Assembly (NCBI RefSeq): GCF_023517775.1
Contig: NZ_CP082904.1
Span: 1,922,001 to 1,986,000, forward strand
Length of the DNA stretch: 64,000 nucleotides
Origin: Mixta hanseatica
GTDB taxonomy: Bacteria; Pseudomonadota; Gammaproteobacteria; Enterobacterales; Enterobacteriaceae
Direction: 5' to 3'
In this document: piece by piece, positions 9,443 to 18,340 of the stretch
Position numbering within the stretch: the first letter of the stretch is position 1
How the letters are laid out: each line of letters starts with the position of its first letter
Program-made: the position numbers and the translations under genes
The notes under the pieces: model-generated
What the model was told of the DNA's origin: nothing
Seen by the model: only the letters and a program-made list of their open reading frames with translations
The model's database searches: none

Positions 9443-9468
9443 AGGAAAGGCGCAAGCGCCTTTCCTTT
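9443..9468. terminator. Bidirectional Rho-independent terminator
   Basis: AGGAAAGGCGC at 9443-9453 pairs with GCGCCTTTCCT at 9456-9466. A T-rich tail follows on the plus strand. It lies between the convergent small gene and the chemoreceptor gene and could serve both. Confidence 0.75.
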
Positions 9469-9474
9469 GTTCCT

Positions 9475-11031
9475 TTACACCGTTGCGGTTTTAAAAATCG
9501 CCACGCTGCGGCTAAGGTGCGACGCCTGTTCTTCCAGCGATGCGGCCGCCGCTGCAGCCTGTTCAACCAGCGCAGCGTTCTGCTGCGTGACTTCATCCAT
9601 CTGCGTCACCGCCAGTCCCACATGCTCAATGCCGTTTGCCTGCTCATGCGAAGCCTGAGAGATTTCATTCATGATCTCTGAAACACGCTGGATAGAAGTG
9701 ACGATATCTTTCATCGTCATACCGGCAGCGGCCACTAACGAGGTACCTTCGGTAACGCGTTCGGAAGAGTGATGAATCAGCTGTTTAATCTCTTTTGCCG
9801 CCGTTGCGCTGCGCTGCGCCAGCGCACGCACTTCACTGGCCACCACCGCAAAGCCGCGACCTTGTTCGCCGGCACGGGCGGCTTCTACCGCGGCGTTCAG
9901 CGCCAGGATATTGGTCTGGAAAGCGATGCCTTCAATGGTGCTGATAATATCCACAATATGCTGCGAGCTTTCCGCAATCGCCGACATGGTCGTAACGACC
10001 TGATCCACCACCTCGCCGCCGCGCAGCGCCACTTCCGACGCATCGCCGGCCAACGAGCTGGCGTGCTGAGCGTTAGACGTGTTCTGGCGCACCGTGGCGG
10101 TCAGCTGTTCCATACTGGCGGAGGTTTCTTCCAGCGAGGCTGCCTGTTGTTCGGTACGGCTGGAGAGATCGATATTGCCTGTCGCCACTTCTTTCGCTGC
10201 GTTGTCGATAGAAGCCGAGGCGTTCTGAATATCGGAAACGACGCGGGTCAGCTGTGCCTGCATGCTCGCCAGCGAGGTAATCAGCGTGCCGGTTTCATCA
10301 CGAGATTCCGCTACCAGCCGCGTGGTCAAATCGCCGGTCGCAATCGCCTGTGCGGCACTCACTGCACGCTGTAACGGCAGGGTGATCGCACGCGTCAGCA
10401 GATAACCCAGCGCCACCGCGATAGCTAAACCGAACAGCGAACCCAGGATCAGCGTCAACAACGTTTGTGATGAGGTGGAATCAACGGTGGTCTGACGTTT
10501 TACCAACAGCGCCTGTTCTGCGCCAGCGATCTCAGCAATGATACCGCGCATCGCATCCATCTGCGCCTTACCGGTATGGGCTTCAAACGCGTCGATAAAT
10601 GCCTGTTCCGTTAAGGTGCCGGCGTTGGCGGCGCGGCGGTTCTCCATTAGCCGGGCGGCGAATTCGCTGTTCCAGGCTTTCTCAAGCTGCAACAGACGAT
10701 CCAGACGCTCTTGCTAAACGGGATTATCTGAAGTCAGTTTTCTGGCCAGTTCCAGATGCTGTGAAAATGTTTTTTGCCCGGCGATATAGGGCTGCAACAT
10801 CTCTTCTTTGCCGTTAAGCGCATAGCCGCGCAGACCGGTTTCCATATTGACCAGGTTCTCAACCAGGCCACGGCTTTCATCAATGACCTGATAAGTGTGC
10901 ACGTTCCAGCTGTTGGCCGTAACGATGCGTGAAAAATTTACATAGAAAGCCGCGCAGATAATCAACATCACTGCGACAACCGCCCCGAAAGCCAGAATGA
11001 ACTTCCGCTTGATTGATAAATTTTTAAACAT
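9475..11031 (-). pseudogene. Methyl-accepting chemotaxis protein gene with an in-frame amber stop
   Basis: Reading from 11031, 105 residues are encoded (membrane segment ~11-31, then a periplasmic four-helix ligand domain) before a TAG at 10716-10714. The same frame continues without a shift to 9475 and completes a normal chemoreceptor of about 518 codons: rest of the periplasmic domain, second membrane segment, HAMP, methylation helices and the conserved tip ([20 protein letters not shown]). The codon after the stop is CAA, and one C-to-T change would turn an original CAG (Gln) into TAG. No good ribosome site precedes the downstream part. The product is probably lost unless the stop is suppressed; a sequencing error is also possible. 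There is no NWETF-type tail. Confidence 0.85.
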
Positions 11032-11197
11032 GTGCCCTTACCCGCTTATTGTAGACAATCCCGTTAAGTCCCCTGGGGGTCCCTCAACATCGGCGGTAAC
11101 AGGCAAACCTTTAGCGGTGGTGCATAAACAAAACGTGCGCTTTACGCTGAAGCGGAAAAGGGGGACGACGCCATGCTGATAATGGCAGACGCACGGG

Positions 11198-12094
11198 TCA
11201 TATCTGCACGTCAGGAAAGGTGGCTACCAGGTGATCGATAAAAGCCCTGACGGCAGGAGGCAGGCCACGGCGGGTAGTAAAGACCAAATGAATTATGCCT
11301 GGTTTGCTGCTCCATCCAGGAAACAGGCGAACCAGTTCGCCGCTTTTTAGTTGAGCAGCGCAGCTGTGATCCGGCAGCAGCGCAACGCCCAGCCCTTTAA
11401 CGGCGGCGGCGCGCACCGCTGAAAAATCGCCGCAGCTCATGCGCGGCTCATGGATAAAATCGAACCGTTCGCCCGCCTGATTAACCAGCGGCCAGCTTAT
11501 TTGCCCCGGCTCATCGGCGGTTCCCAGCGTTGGCAACGGGTTCAGCGTATGGATATCGCTGCCAGCGCGGTGAGCAAGCTGAGGGCTGGCGACTAAAATA
11601 CGCCGGGATTGGCCAAGCGTGCGCAGAATGAGATCCGCATCGCTGGTTAGCTCAGTACGCACGCGCAGAGCGATATCAATGCGCTCATTAATTAAATCGA
11701 CAGGGCGATCGATGGCAATAACCTGCAGTTTTACACGCGGATAACGATGTAAAAAAAGCGGCAGAGCGGGCTGGATAACTTCAACCAGCCCTGTAGGACA
11801 GCTAAAACGCACCCGGCCGTGCGGCTCGGCTTTGGCTTCCGCCACGATCGCTTCAGCCTGTTCCGCATCCAGCAATAGCGTACGGCAGCGCTCATAAAAT
11901 GCGCATCCTACCTCCGTAACCTTAAAACGGCGGCTGGAGCGCTCAATCAACCGTACGCCAAGGCGCTCTTCCAGCGCTGCGATCCGGCGGCTTAGCCGTG
12001 ATTTAGGCAGACCCAGCGCCCGGCTTGCGGCGGCAAAGCCGCTATGTGCCACTACCTGTGAAAACCAATAATAGTCATTAAAATCGGGGCGCAT
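11198..12094 (-). CDS. LysR-family transcriptional regulator
   Basis: A 298-residue regulator with an N-terminal winged helix-turn-helix (residues ~1-60, FAAASRALGLPKSRLSRRIA) and a periplasmic-binding-like effector domain (residues ~85-290). Start set at the ATG at 12094, preceded by CAGGAGAAC, instead of an in-frame codon 27 bases upstream. It is divergent from a short-chain dehydrogenase gene with 110 bp between starts, so it probably regulates that gene. It resembles the CrgA/DmlR-like group often found next to reductases. The inducer is unknown. Confidence 0.88.
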   Translation of the reverse strand: MRPDFNDYYWFSQVVAHSGFAAASRALGLPKSRLSRRIAALEERLGVRLIERSSRRFKVTEVGCAFYERCRTLLLDAEQAEAIVAEAKAEPHGRVRFSCPTGLVEVIQPALPLFLHRYPRVKLQVIAIDRPVDLINERIDIALRVRTELTSDADLILRTLGQSRRILVASPQLAHRAGSDIHTLNPLPTLGTADEPGQISWPLVNQAGERFDFIHEPRMSCGDFSAVRAAAVKGLGVALLPDHSCAAQLKSGELVRLFPGWSSKPGIIHLVFTTRRGLPPAVRAFIDHLVATFPDVQI

Positions 12095-12204
12095 GGTTGT
12101 TCTCCTGATGGAACGCTGCATTCCATTTTACCTGTCTTTTCCGTTTATCGTTGCAAATATATGCTTTGTTCCAGACGAAGGGTCGTCTGTGACAGGAGAA
12201 CAAT

Positions 12205-12957
12205 ATGAATAGCGCATTTACTAATAAAGTGGTTATCGTGACCGGCGGAACCAGCGGCATTGGCCTGGCTACCGCAAAAGCTTTTGCTCAACAGGGGGCG
12301 CAGGTGTTTATTACCGGGCGTCGTCAGCAGTCGCTGGACGCTGCGGTGCGTGAAATTGGCGGCCAGGTGACCGGCGTTCAGGCCGATATGAGCAGGCTGG
12401 AAGATATTGATCGCCTGTACGATGTGGTACAGCAGCAGGCAAGCCATATCGACGTGGTGTTTGCTAATGCCGGCGGCGGTGAATTCGCACCGTTGGGCGC
12501 TATCACCGAAGCGCATTTCGACAGCACTTTTGATACCAATGTGAAAGGGGTGCTGTTTACCGTGCAAAAGGCGCTGCCGCTGATGCGCGATGGCGGCTCG
12601 GTCGTGCTAACGTCATCCACTACCAGCATTTCCGGGACGCCAGCGTTTAGCGTCTACTCTGCAACCAAAGCGGCAGTACGCAGCTTTGCCCGCAACTGGA
12701 TGCTCGATTTAAAAGATCGTCACATTCGGGTCAATGCCGTCAGCCCTGGCGTAACGGAAACCGCCGGGCTTAATGAGCTATTCGGAAACGGTAATGACGC
12801 GGAAAATAGTAAGTCCTGGCTGGCCAGCCAGATTCCCGCCGGGCGAGTAGGGCAGCCGGAAGAGATCGCTAAAGCGGTACTGTTTCTGGCTTCAGAAGAG
12901 GCAAGCTTTATTAACGGCATAGAGCTGTTTGTCGATGGTGGGCAGGCGCAAATTTAA
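12205..12957 (+). CDS. Short-chain dehydrogenase/reductase (SDR)
   Basis: A 250-residue classical SDR oxidoreductase. The cofactor loop is VTGGTSGIG near residue 12, the structural NAG motif follows (FANAGGG), and the catalytic Ser and Tyr-xxx-Lys are in SSTTSISG and YSATK. The C-terminal NGIELFVDGG segment is family-typical. The Arg of GRR following the second strand suggests NADP(H) preference, which is an inference. It is divergent from the LysR regulator, and a hairpin that can act as a terminator lies at 12979-13004. Substrate unknown. Confidence 0.88.
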   Translation: MNSAFTNKVVIVTGGTSGIGLATAKAFAQQGAQVFITGRRQQSLDAAVREIGGQVTGVQADMSRLEDIDRLYDVVQQQASHIDVVFANAGGGEFAPLGAITEAHFDSTFDTNVKGVLFTVQKALPLMRDGGSVVLTSSTTSISGTPAFSVYSATKAAVRSFARNWMLDLKDRHIRVNAVSPGVTETAGLNELFGNGNDAENSKSWLASQIPAGRVGQPEEIAKAVLFLASEEASFINGIELFVDGGQAQI

Positions 12958-12978
12958 CCATGGAGCAAAAGAATCAGC

Positions 12979-13005
12979 AAAATCCACGCGATTGCGTGGA
13001 TTTTA
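12979..13005 (+). repeat. Left copy of island-flanking repeat; also a terminator-like hairpin
   Basis: A 27-bp sequence: AAAATCCACGC, GATT, GCGTGGATTTT and a final A. It is palindromic (11-bp arms) and sits 22 bp after the SDR stop. The same sequence with one change in the centre (AATT) recurs at 16950-16976. As direct repeats bounding an integrase remnant they look like attL/attR, an inference. The arms also form a plausible terminator for the SDR gene. Confidence 0.65.
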
Positions 13006-13223
13006 ATTAAATGCTTTTATATTTTTGGTGGGAATTTAATTAACTAATTAATTAAATGAAAAGGGTAAAGAGATTATATTACTTACTTTGGCACTGATGT
13101 TAGGGTAATAAAAAACCAGTCAAAAAAATCACCAGGCACCATTTACCTTTTTGCCGTTCCAGCGTAGTTTATTATCTGGCGCAATGGATTAATATAATCA
13201 TCTATAAAAGAACAGGAGGTTCT

Positions 13224-14093
13224 ATGGTGGAGTTAACGGATCCATCCACGCAGTCCGTCAGTTTTCCCTGCATGCTATTTGAAACCCAAAAAAAGATGGA
13301 TGATTATGCTGCGGAGGATATGCGGTACGGGGATTTGAGTGAGTCGCTGCTCAAATCTTATTTCCATTTAAATGACGTCTCTACCCGCGTTGATCCCTGG
13401 ACGCTAACCAGAGTCACGCCTTTTAACCAGCCTCACTCCAGATTCCATGGTTCACGTCAACCGGGTGCCAGCGTCTCGCGCGAGGCGTGCATCGCTTTCC
13501 TGTTTGACGAGTTTCGTGCACTTTCTCGCTTTCCCTTTGCCGTTTATAGCTCTTACAGAATGGTTATTGAACAGATGATTTCGCATATGCAGCATGGCGG
13601 CGGCAGTCCTTTTGAAAATACGCTGCTGGATGCGGCGCTGAAGGAGTTAATTGATCAAGATAAAAGGGAGCGGAATTCGTTAGCTGTATTAAGGCAGTCT
13701 TTAATAAGAAATATAACATGGGAAAAAGGGATGCTACTTGAACGTGCTAAGCAATCTATCGCTACCGATATAAAACGTAGCTACCTGCCTAAGTTCAACA
13801 GGTTAAAAGACAGCTTTAACGGTATGGGGATAACGGTACATGATATTTTCGCCGCGCAACTCATACTGGAAAAACTGGTCATAAAAGAGAATAAATTTAA
13901 TGCGGTTATACGCTATAACATACAGGATCATTTTGGACTCGATAACGATGATATATTGAAGGCTCACTTCCATCAGTTCAGATTCTTTCGCATCTGGTTT
14001 GTGCTGCAACGATATGAGCGCTTCGCCTGTAGGCCCTTTATGACCAATATGTGCGCTCGCGTAGAAATTTCGGTAATGACTCCAACTTATTGA
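13224..14093 (+). CDS. DUF3289-family protein, C-terminus replaced by IS1 sequence
   Basis: A 289-residue protein of the DUF3289 (YPO3983-like) family, recognised by its N-terminal [15 protein letters not shown] and YGDLSE segments, the [15 protein letters not shown] block, and the late [12 protein letters not shown] and [11 protein letters not shown] blocks. Function is not established; relatives occur near type VI secretion and other accessory loci. It starts after AACAGGAGG. IS1 begins at 14072, so the last seven codons (VMTPTY and stop) come from the insertion sequence and a few native residues are lost. Whether the protein is still functional is unknown. Codons are AT-richer than those of the neighbours, which fits transfer. 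Confidence 0.8.
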   Translation: MVELTDPSTQSVSFPCMLFETQKKMDDYAAEDMRYGDLSESLLKSYFHLNDVSTRVDPWTLTRVTPFNQPHSRFHGSRQPGASVSREACIAFLFDEFRALSRFPFAVYSSYRMVIEQMISHMQHGGGSPFENTLLDAALKELIDQDKRERNSLAVLRQSLIRNITWEKGMLLERAKQSIATDIKRSYLPKFNRLKDSFNGMGITVHDIFAAQLILEKLVIKENKFNAVIRYNIQDHFGLDNDDILKAHFHQFRFFRIWFVLQRYERFACRPFMTNMCARVEISVMTPTY

Positions 14094-14590
14094 TAGTGTT
14101 TTATGTTCAGATAATGCCCGATGACTTTGTCATGCAGCTCCACCGATTTTGAGAACGACAGCGACTTCCGTCCCAGCCGTGCCAGGTGCTGCCTCAGATT
14201 CAGGTTATGCCGCTCAATTCGCTGCGTATATCGCTTGCTGATTACGTGCAGCTTTCCCTTCAGGCGGGATTCATACAGCGGCCAGCCATCCGTCATCCAT
14301 ATCACCACGTCAAAGGGTGACAGCAGGCTCATAAGACGCCCCAGCGTCGCCATAGTGCGTTCACCGAATACGTGCGCAACAACCGTCTTCCGGAGCCTGT
14401 CATACGCGTAAAACAGCCAGCGCTGGCGCGATTTAGCCCCGACATAGCCCCACTGTTCGTCCATTTCCGCGCAGACGATGACGTCACTGCCCGGCTGTAT
14501 GCGCGAGGTTACCGACTGCGGCCTGAGTTTTTTAAGTGACGTAAAATCGTGTTGAGGCCAACGCCCATAATGCGGGCAGTTGCCCGGCAT
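14087..14590 (-). CDS. insB: IS1 InsB (transposase catalytic part, made as InsAB' fusion)
   Basis: The 167-residue InsB frame. The active transposase is made by a -1 ribosomal frameshift from insA at the A6C slippery heptamer, read on the minus strand at 14533-14527. The DDE-type catalytic region is in the InsB part ([22 protein letters not shown]). The sequence is complete and shows no stop or shift, so the element should be competent to transpose. Confidence 0.95.
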
Positions 14591-14784
14591 CCAACGCCAT
14601 TCATGGCCATATCAATGATTTTCTGGTGCGTACCGGGTTGAGAAGCGGTGTAAGTGAACTGCAGTTGCCATGTTTTACGGCAGTGAGAGCAGAGATAGCG
14701 CTGATGTCCGGCGGTGCTTTTGCCGTTACGCACCACCCCGTCAGTAGCTGAACAGGAGGGACAGCTGATAGAAACAGAAGCCAC
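14509..14784 (-). CDS. insA: IS1 InsA (DNA-binding repressor)
   Basis: The 91-residue InsA protein has an N-terminal zinc-finger (CPSCSAT and CSHCRKTW) and a C-terminal helix-turn-helix ([17 protein letters not shown]). It binds the IS1 ends, represses the element's promoter and supplies the N-terminal part of the InsAB' transposase by frameshifting. Length and sequence match the standard IS1 protein. Confidence 0.95.
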
Positions 14785-14889
14785 TGGAGCACCTCAAAAA
14801 CACCATCATACACTAAATCAGTAAGTTGGCAGCATCACCGGTGGTCACATATGCTCTTTAACAAGGCATTAAGTGAGTCTCTGAGGGAT

Positions 14890-14922
14890 TTGAGTTAATT
14901 CGCCTGGAAAATTTGGTATAAT
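14890..14922 (+). promoter_or_regulatory. Sigma-70-type promoter for the small ORF at 14969
   Basis: TATAAT at 14917-14922 is preceded by TGG, an extended -10 element. A weak -35 (TTAATT at 14895-14900, 16-bp spacer) lies upstream. It is placed 46 bp before the small ORF. Confidence 0.6.
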
Positions 14923-14968
14923 GTATGAACAATGATTTTTCGCCCAAATTCTGCTTTCAGGAGTAACT

Positions 14969-15139
14969 ATGAGCAATAACAAAAAAACTCAGGCAAGCTA
15001 CTCTAAGCCGTCTCGTGCTGACATCGTTCGCTCAGTAGCAACATCTACGGCTGTTGAAACAGGGCAGTCATCCGAGAGGATCGAAGCTTCCCTTGAAGCG
15101 ACGCGCAAAAAATTTGCTCATTTACGTCTTGCGGTTTAA
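14969..15139 (+). CDS. Small protein next to Fic, candidate antitoxin
   Basis: A 56-residue ORF with a strong ribosome site (CAGGAG, six bases before ATG) and a clear promoter. It reads MSNNKKTQASYSKPSRADIV and continues with a helical stretch containing STAVET. Antitoxins of class I Fic proteins carry an inhibitory (S/T)xxxE(G/N) helix; STAVET matches the S-xxx-E part but has T in place of G/N. It converges with the fic gene and the two coding ends overlap by four bases. Known Fic antitoxins are usually encoded upstream in the same direction, so the pairing is an inference from position, size and motif. Confidence 0.6.
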   Translation: MSNNKKTQASYSKPSRADIVRSVATSTAVETGQSSERIEASLEATRKKFAHLRLAV

Positions 15140-15753
15140 TCCCTTCTTAATGCTTCACTGACCCAGTGTTTCATCGGCTCGTAGTCCATTGATACGCCTG
15201 CATGGATAGCCGAGATATATTGGGTTTTGTTTTGCTCCCAGCTTTGATAATCCAGCGGTTTGTATCCTCCCTGAACAGCCATAACGTCGGCTAATAGTCG
15301 CGACAAGCGTCCGTTTCCCTCTCTGAATGGATGGATGAGTATTAGCTCTACATGGGTTATGGCGATAGCGGTGATGAGTTGTTCTTCGTCCATGCCGCTA
15401 CATGGCGTGTAATGAGACAGATACCTGGTGTCGAATTCGTTCAGCAGTTTTGGCAACTGCGCTGAGGGCGCAAACATAAAACCGCCCTTACTGATATTGA
15501 CCGTTCTTTCGTGTCCAGCCCACTCGTAGATGTTACCTAACCAGCGGCGGTGCCAGTTTTTTAGCAGGGCTACGCTGAGTTGCTCTTCCGGGAACTGTTC
15601 TTCAAAAACAGACTGGTAGAGTTGTTCTAACAGGACAAGTTCAGCCTCATCCATTTCTTCAGATGCCGCGATCCCAAGCTTGTTAGCCAGAACTTGTTCG
15701 CCAGAGTCTTTCTCATACTGGCCTTCGCTGCTGGATACATGGTATCGGCTCAT
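15136..15753 (-). CDS. fic: Fic-domain protein (putative AMP-transferase)
   Basis: A 205-residue Fic protein. The catalytic loop HPFREGNGRLSR (His141 to Arg152) matches the full HPFx(D/E)GNGRxxR consensus, so activity is expected. A flap-like segment (NISKGGFMFAP, residues ~86-96) would position the target. These enzymes transfer AMP to hydroxyl side chains of target proteins, often DNA gyrase and topoisomerase IV for class I toxins. There is no inhibitory (S/T)xxxE(G/N) helix at its own N-terminus that I can identify, so inhibition in trans is expected. The ribosome site is weak. It lies inside the island at 12979-16976. Confidence 0.85.
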   Translation of the reverse strand: MSRYHVSSSEGQYEKDSGEQVLANKLGIAASEEMDEAELVLLEQLYQSVFEEQFPEEQLSVALLKNWHRRWLGNIYEWAGHERTVNISKGGFMFAPSAQLPKLLNEFDTRYLSHYTPCSGMDEEQLITAIAITHVELILIHPFREGNGRLSRLLADVMAVQGGYKPLDYQSWEQNKTQYISAIHAGVSMDYEPMKHWVSEALRRD

Positions 15754-15929
15754 GGAGGTGCTCTGTGTTAATGGAGGGATGGAAACCAGAGAGTATAACG
15801 CCAGAAGAAAATGGGAAACAATGTTCGTAAAATCAGATAGTTAAATTAGTGTAGGCTAAATTGTAGTTTCAATCATATTTATGAAAATAATCCTTATTTA
15901 TCAGTGCTATCACACCAATGCATCATCGT

Positions 15930-16819
15930 TTACGAAACATCAACACTGCTGTCGGTGCTGTTTACCCATCCATCAAGCCTATCCGCCCATTCCTGCATCA
16001 TCACTTTACGCTCATCAAGATAAGTTGGATGGTTGTACGTGCGACGAACATTGTTGGTATCAGCGTGCGCAAGTTGGGCTTCGATAGCATCAGGTCGATA
16101 ACCCATCTCGTTTAAACGTGTACTGCCTGTAGTTCTGGTAACATGTGGGCTATAAGTCCCACTCCACCCGAGGCTTTTAAGTAGCTGGCGCAGCGAGTGC
16201 GATGTCATTGGACCTTGCTGATTATCCCTGCCCGGAAAATGATGCTGTTGTTGCCCGGTTAATCCTTGTAGCGTTTTGAGCATGTTGACTGCTGGGGAGG
16301 GAAGGGGAATAACATGTTCCCTGCGAGCTTTCATTCGCGCTGCCGGAATAGTCCACAGGCCGTTATCAAGATCGAATTCTGCCCATTCTGCCTCGGTGAC
16401 TTCGGCTGGTCGCGCCAGCGTCCACCACATTAGCCACATGCAATAATTAACGTGATATGAGCCGCGACTGTTATCAAAACAGCTTAATAGCTTCCCGATT
16501 TGCCGTGGATTCAATGCCTGTTTGTGCTGTGTCTTATTCGCCGGAAGAGCCTTGCGCGCAGACCAGACAGGATCGCTATCAGCTCTAAGCGTTGCCATTG
16601 CGGATCTTATCTAACTGACAAGCCTGGGCCGGGTTGACTCCTTCCGCGACTTGCTTTCGCGCTTGCTCGCATTTCTCGCGCGCTTCGGCAAGTTTTACCG
16701 CTGGATACTCCCCAACGCAAACATGCTGGATTTACCGTTGAGTTTAATCCGATAGCGCCATGCCTTTTTGCTATTGGGTTTCACTTCCTGGCAGCGCGGC
16801 AGTGCGTATCAGTGAGCAT
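15930..16819 (-). pseudogene. P4-type tyrosine integrase, decayed
   Basis: The N-terminus starts at 16819 (MLTDTHCRAAR) and then jumps to a block equivalent to EVKPNSKKAWRYRIKLNGKS. A one-base loss after SSMFALG shifts the frame; the next block (EYPAVKLAEAREKCEQ to QLDKIRN) is readable in another frame. It is joined, after loss of the middle core-binding region, to a third frame that stays open for 222 codons (16598-15930). That last part keeps catalytic residues: Arg in LARPAEV, HVTR, and a Tyr in RRTYNHPTY. The gene therefore carries at least two deletions and frame changes and should be inactive. It would have driven integration of the surrounding island. Confidence 0.88.
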
Positions 16820-16949
16820 AGCGAGTGCTTGTCTATTTCTTATACCGCTATTCTATTTACCTAAAATGAAGGTGGAAACTGATTGTACTCATGCCAGTAC
16901 TCATTTTTAGCTACGCTGTAGCGAGATTACATGAGACGTCATGAAAATA

Positions 16950-16976
16950 AAAATCCACGCAATTGCGTGGATTTTA
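16950..16976 (-). repeat. Right copy of island-flanking repeat; terminator of ychF
   Basis: Palindromic 27-bp copy of the sequence at 12979-13005, with a single difference in the centre. Read on the minus strand, it is a hairpin with 11-bp arms around AATT followed by TTTTTATTTT, 57 bp after the ychF stop, so it is a good intrinsic terminator for ychF. In the island model it is also attR, an inference. Confidence 0.72.
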
Positions 16977-17032
16977 TGCGTTTTTCTATTCCCTTGAGAT
17001 TGGCTGACACCTCATGAGACAACAAAAATTAT

Positions 17033-18124
17033 TTAGACGTTGAACAGGAAGTTCATCACATCGCCATCTTTAACGATGTACTCTTTACCTTCAGAACGCA
17101 TCTTGCCGGCTTCTTTCGCGCCCTGTTCGCCTTTGTAGGTAATGAAATCTTCAAACGCGATGGTCTGCGCGCGGATAAAGCCTTTTTCAAAGTCGGTGTG
17201 GATCTTACCGGCCGCCTGCGGCGCGGTGGCCCCAACAGGGATAGTCCAGGCGCGCACTTCTTTCACGCCCGCGGTGAAATAGGTCTGCAGGTTCAGCAGG
17301 GCATAGCCGGCACGGATAACGCGGTTGAGGCCCGGCTCTTCCAGACCCAGCTCCGCCATAAACTCGGCGCGCTCGTCATCTTCCAGCTCGGCGATATCAG
17401 ATTCAACCGCGGCGCAAACCGGCACCACTACAGAGCCTTCTTGCTCAGCGATAGCGCGTACCTGATCCAGATAAGGGTTGTTCTCAAAGCCATCTTCATT
17501 GACGTTAGCGATGTACATGGTCGGCTTCAGCGTCAGGAAGCTCAGATAGCGGATAGCCGCTTTTTCTTCTTCATCCAGCGACAGCGCGCGCAGCATACCG
17601 GCGTTTTCCAGGTGCGGCAGACATTTCTCCAGCACCGCCTGCTCCAGCTTAGCGTCTTTATCGCCGCCTTTGGCTTTCTTCTGTACGCGCTGCAGCGCAC
17701 GTTCACAGGTATCCAGGTCGGAAAGCGCCAGCTCGGTATTGATTACGTCAATATCTTCCGCCGGGTTTACTTTGCCGGAAACATGAATGATATTATCGTT
17801 TTCAAAGCAGCGGACTACGTGGCCAATCGCTTCGGTTTCACGAATATTCGTCAGGAACTGGTTACCCAGGCCTTCGCCTTTGGATGCCCCTTTAACCAGA
17901 CCGGCAATATCAACGAATTCCATTGTGGTCGGGATAATACGCTGCGGTTTAACAATTTCCGCCAGCTGGTCGAGACGTGAATCAGGCATTGGCACCACGC
18001 CGGTATTAGGCTCAATGGTACAGAACGGGAAGTTTGCTGCTTCGATGCCCGCTTTGGTTAACGCATTGAACAGAGTGGATTTACCCACGTTAGGCAGGCC
18101 CACGATACCGCATTTGAATCCCAT
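17033..18124 (-). CDS. ychF: YchF, OLA1-type ATPase
   Basis: A 363-residue P-loop protein of the TRAFAC class. The Walker A motif is GLPNVGKST (residues ~8-16), followed by switch regions ([10 protein letters not shown]), a coiled-coil insertion and a C-terminal TGS domain. YchF binds ribosomes, hydrolyses ATP in preference to GTP and modulates stress responses. Length equals the E. coli protein. In E. coli pth lies directly upstream in the same operon; here an EAL-like gene on the other strand intervenes, so ychF has its own promoter. Confidence 0.97.
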   Translation of the reverse strand: MGFKCGIVGLPNVGKSTLFNALTKAGIEAANFPFCTIEPNTGVVPMPDSRLDQLAEIVKPQRIIPTTMEFVDIAGLVKGASKGEGLGNQFLTNIRETEAIGHVVRCFENDNIIHVSGKVNPAEDIDVINTELALSDLDTCERALQRVQKKAKGGDKDAKLEQAVLEKCLPHLENAGMLRALSLDEEEKAAIRYLSFLTLKPTMYIANVNEDGFENNPYLDQVRAIAEQEGSVVVPVCAAVESDIAELEDDERAEFMAELGLEEPGLNRVIRAGYALLNLQTYFTAGVKEVRAWTIPVGATAPQAAGKIHTDFEKGFIRAQTIAFEDFITYKGEQGAKEAGKMRSEGKEYIVKDGDVMNFLFNV

Positions 18125-18340
18125 GTTTGAATCACCTTAATTGCTGAGATAACCGGACAATAACCGTTGCCGGTAATGACATGAAAAATTTGCCGCTATT
18201 ATACACGTAATTATGGCCCGGATGCGGCTGATTTCATCCTGAGCCTGCGGGAAAACGCGTTTTAAATCTGCAATTGCGCTGATTGTTGCCGATAATAAGA
18301 ACGAGGCGTAACGAGAAGCGGGAGGCGCAACCAGTTTTAT

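Larger units (their letters stand above)
14072..14839 (-). mobile_element. IS1 insertion sequence, full length (768 bp)
   Basis: The element is exactly 768 bp, with imperfect terminal inverted repeats: GGTAATGACTCC at one end and the complement of GGTGATGCTGCC at the other. It contains intact insA and insB. By eye it is nearly identical to IS1 of E. coli. The nine bases outside each end (AGAAATTTC and GGTGGTCAC) do not match, so no target duplication is visible. This suggests that DNA next to one end was deleted after insertion. Confidence 0.96.

Noticed and set aside
9475..10692. Separate chemoreceptor gene starting with TTG at 10692
   Set aside because: It lacks the first membrane segment and a ribosome site; it is the rest of the frame interrupted by the amber codon.
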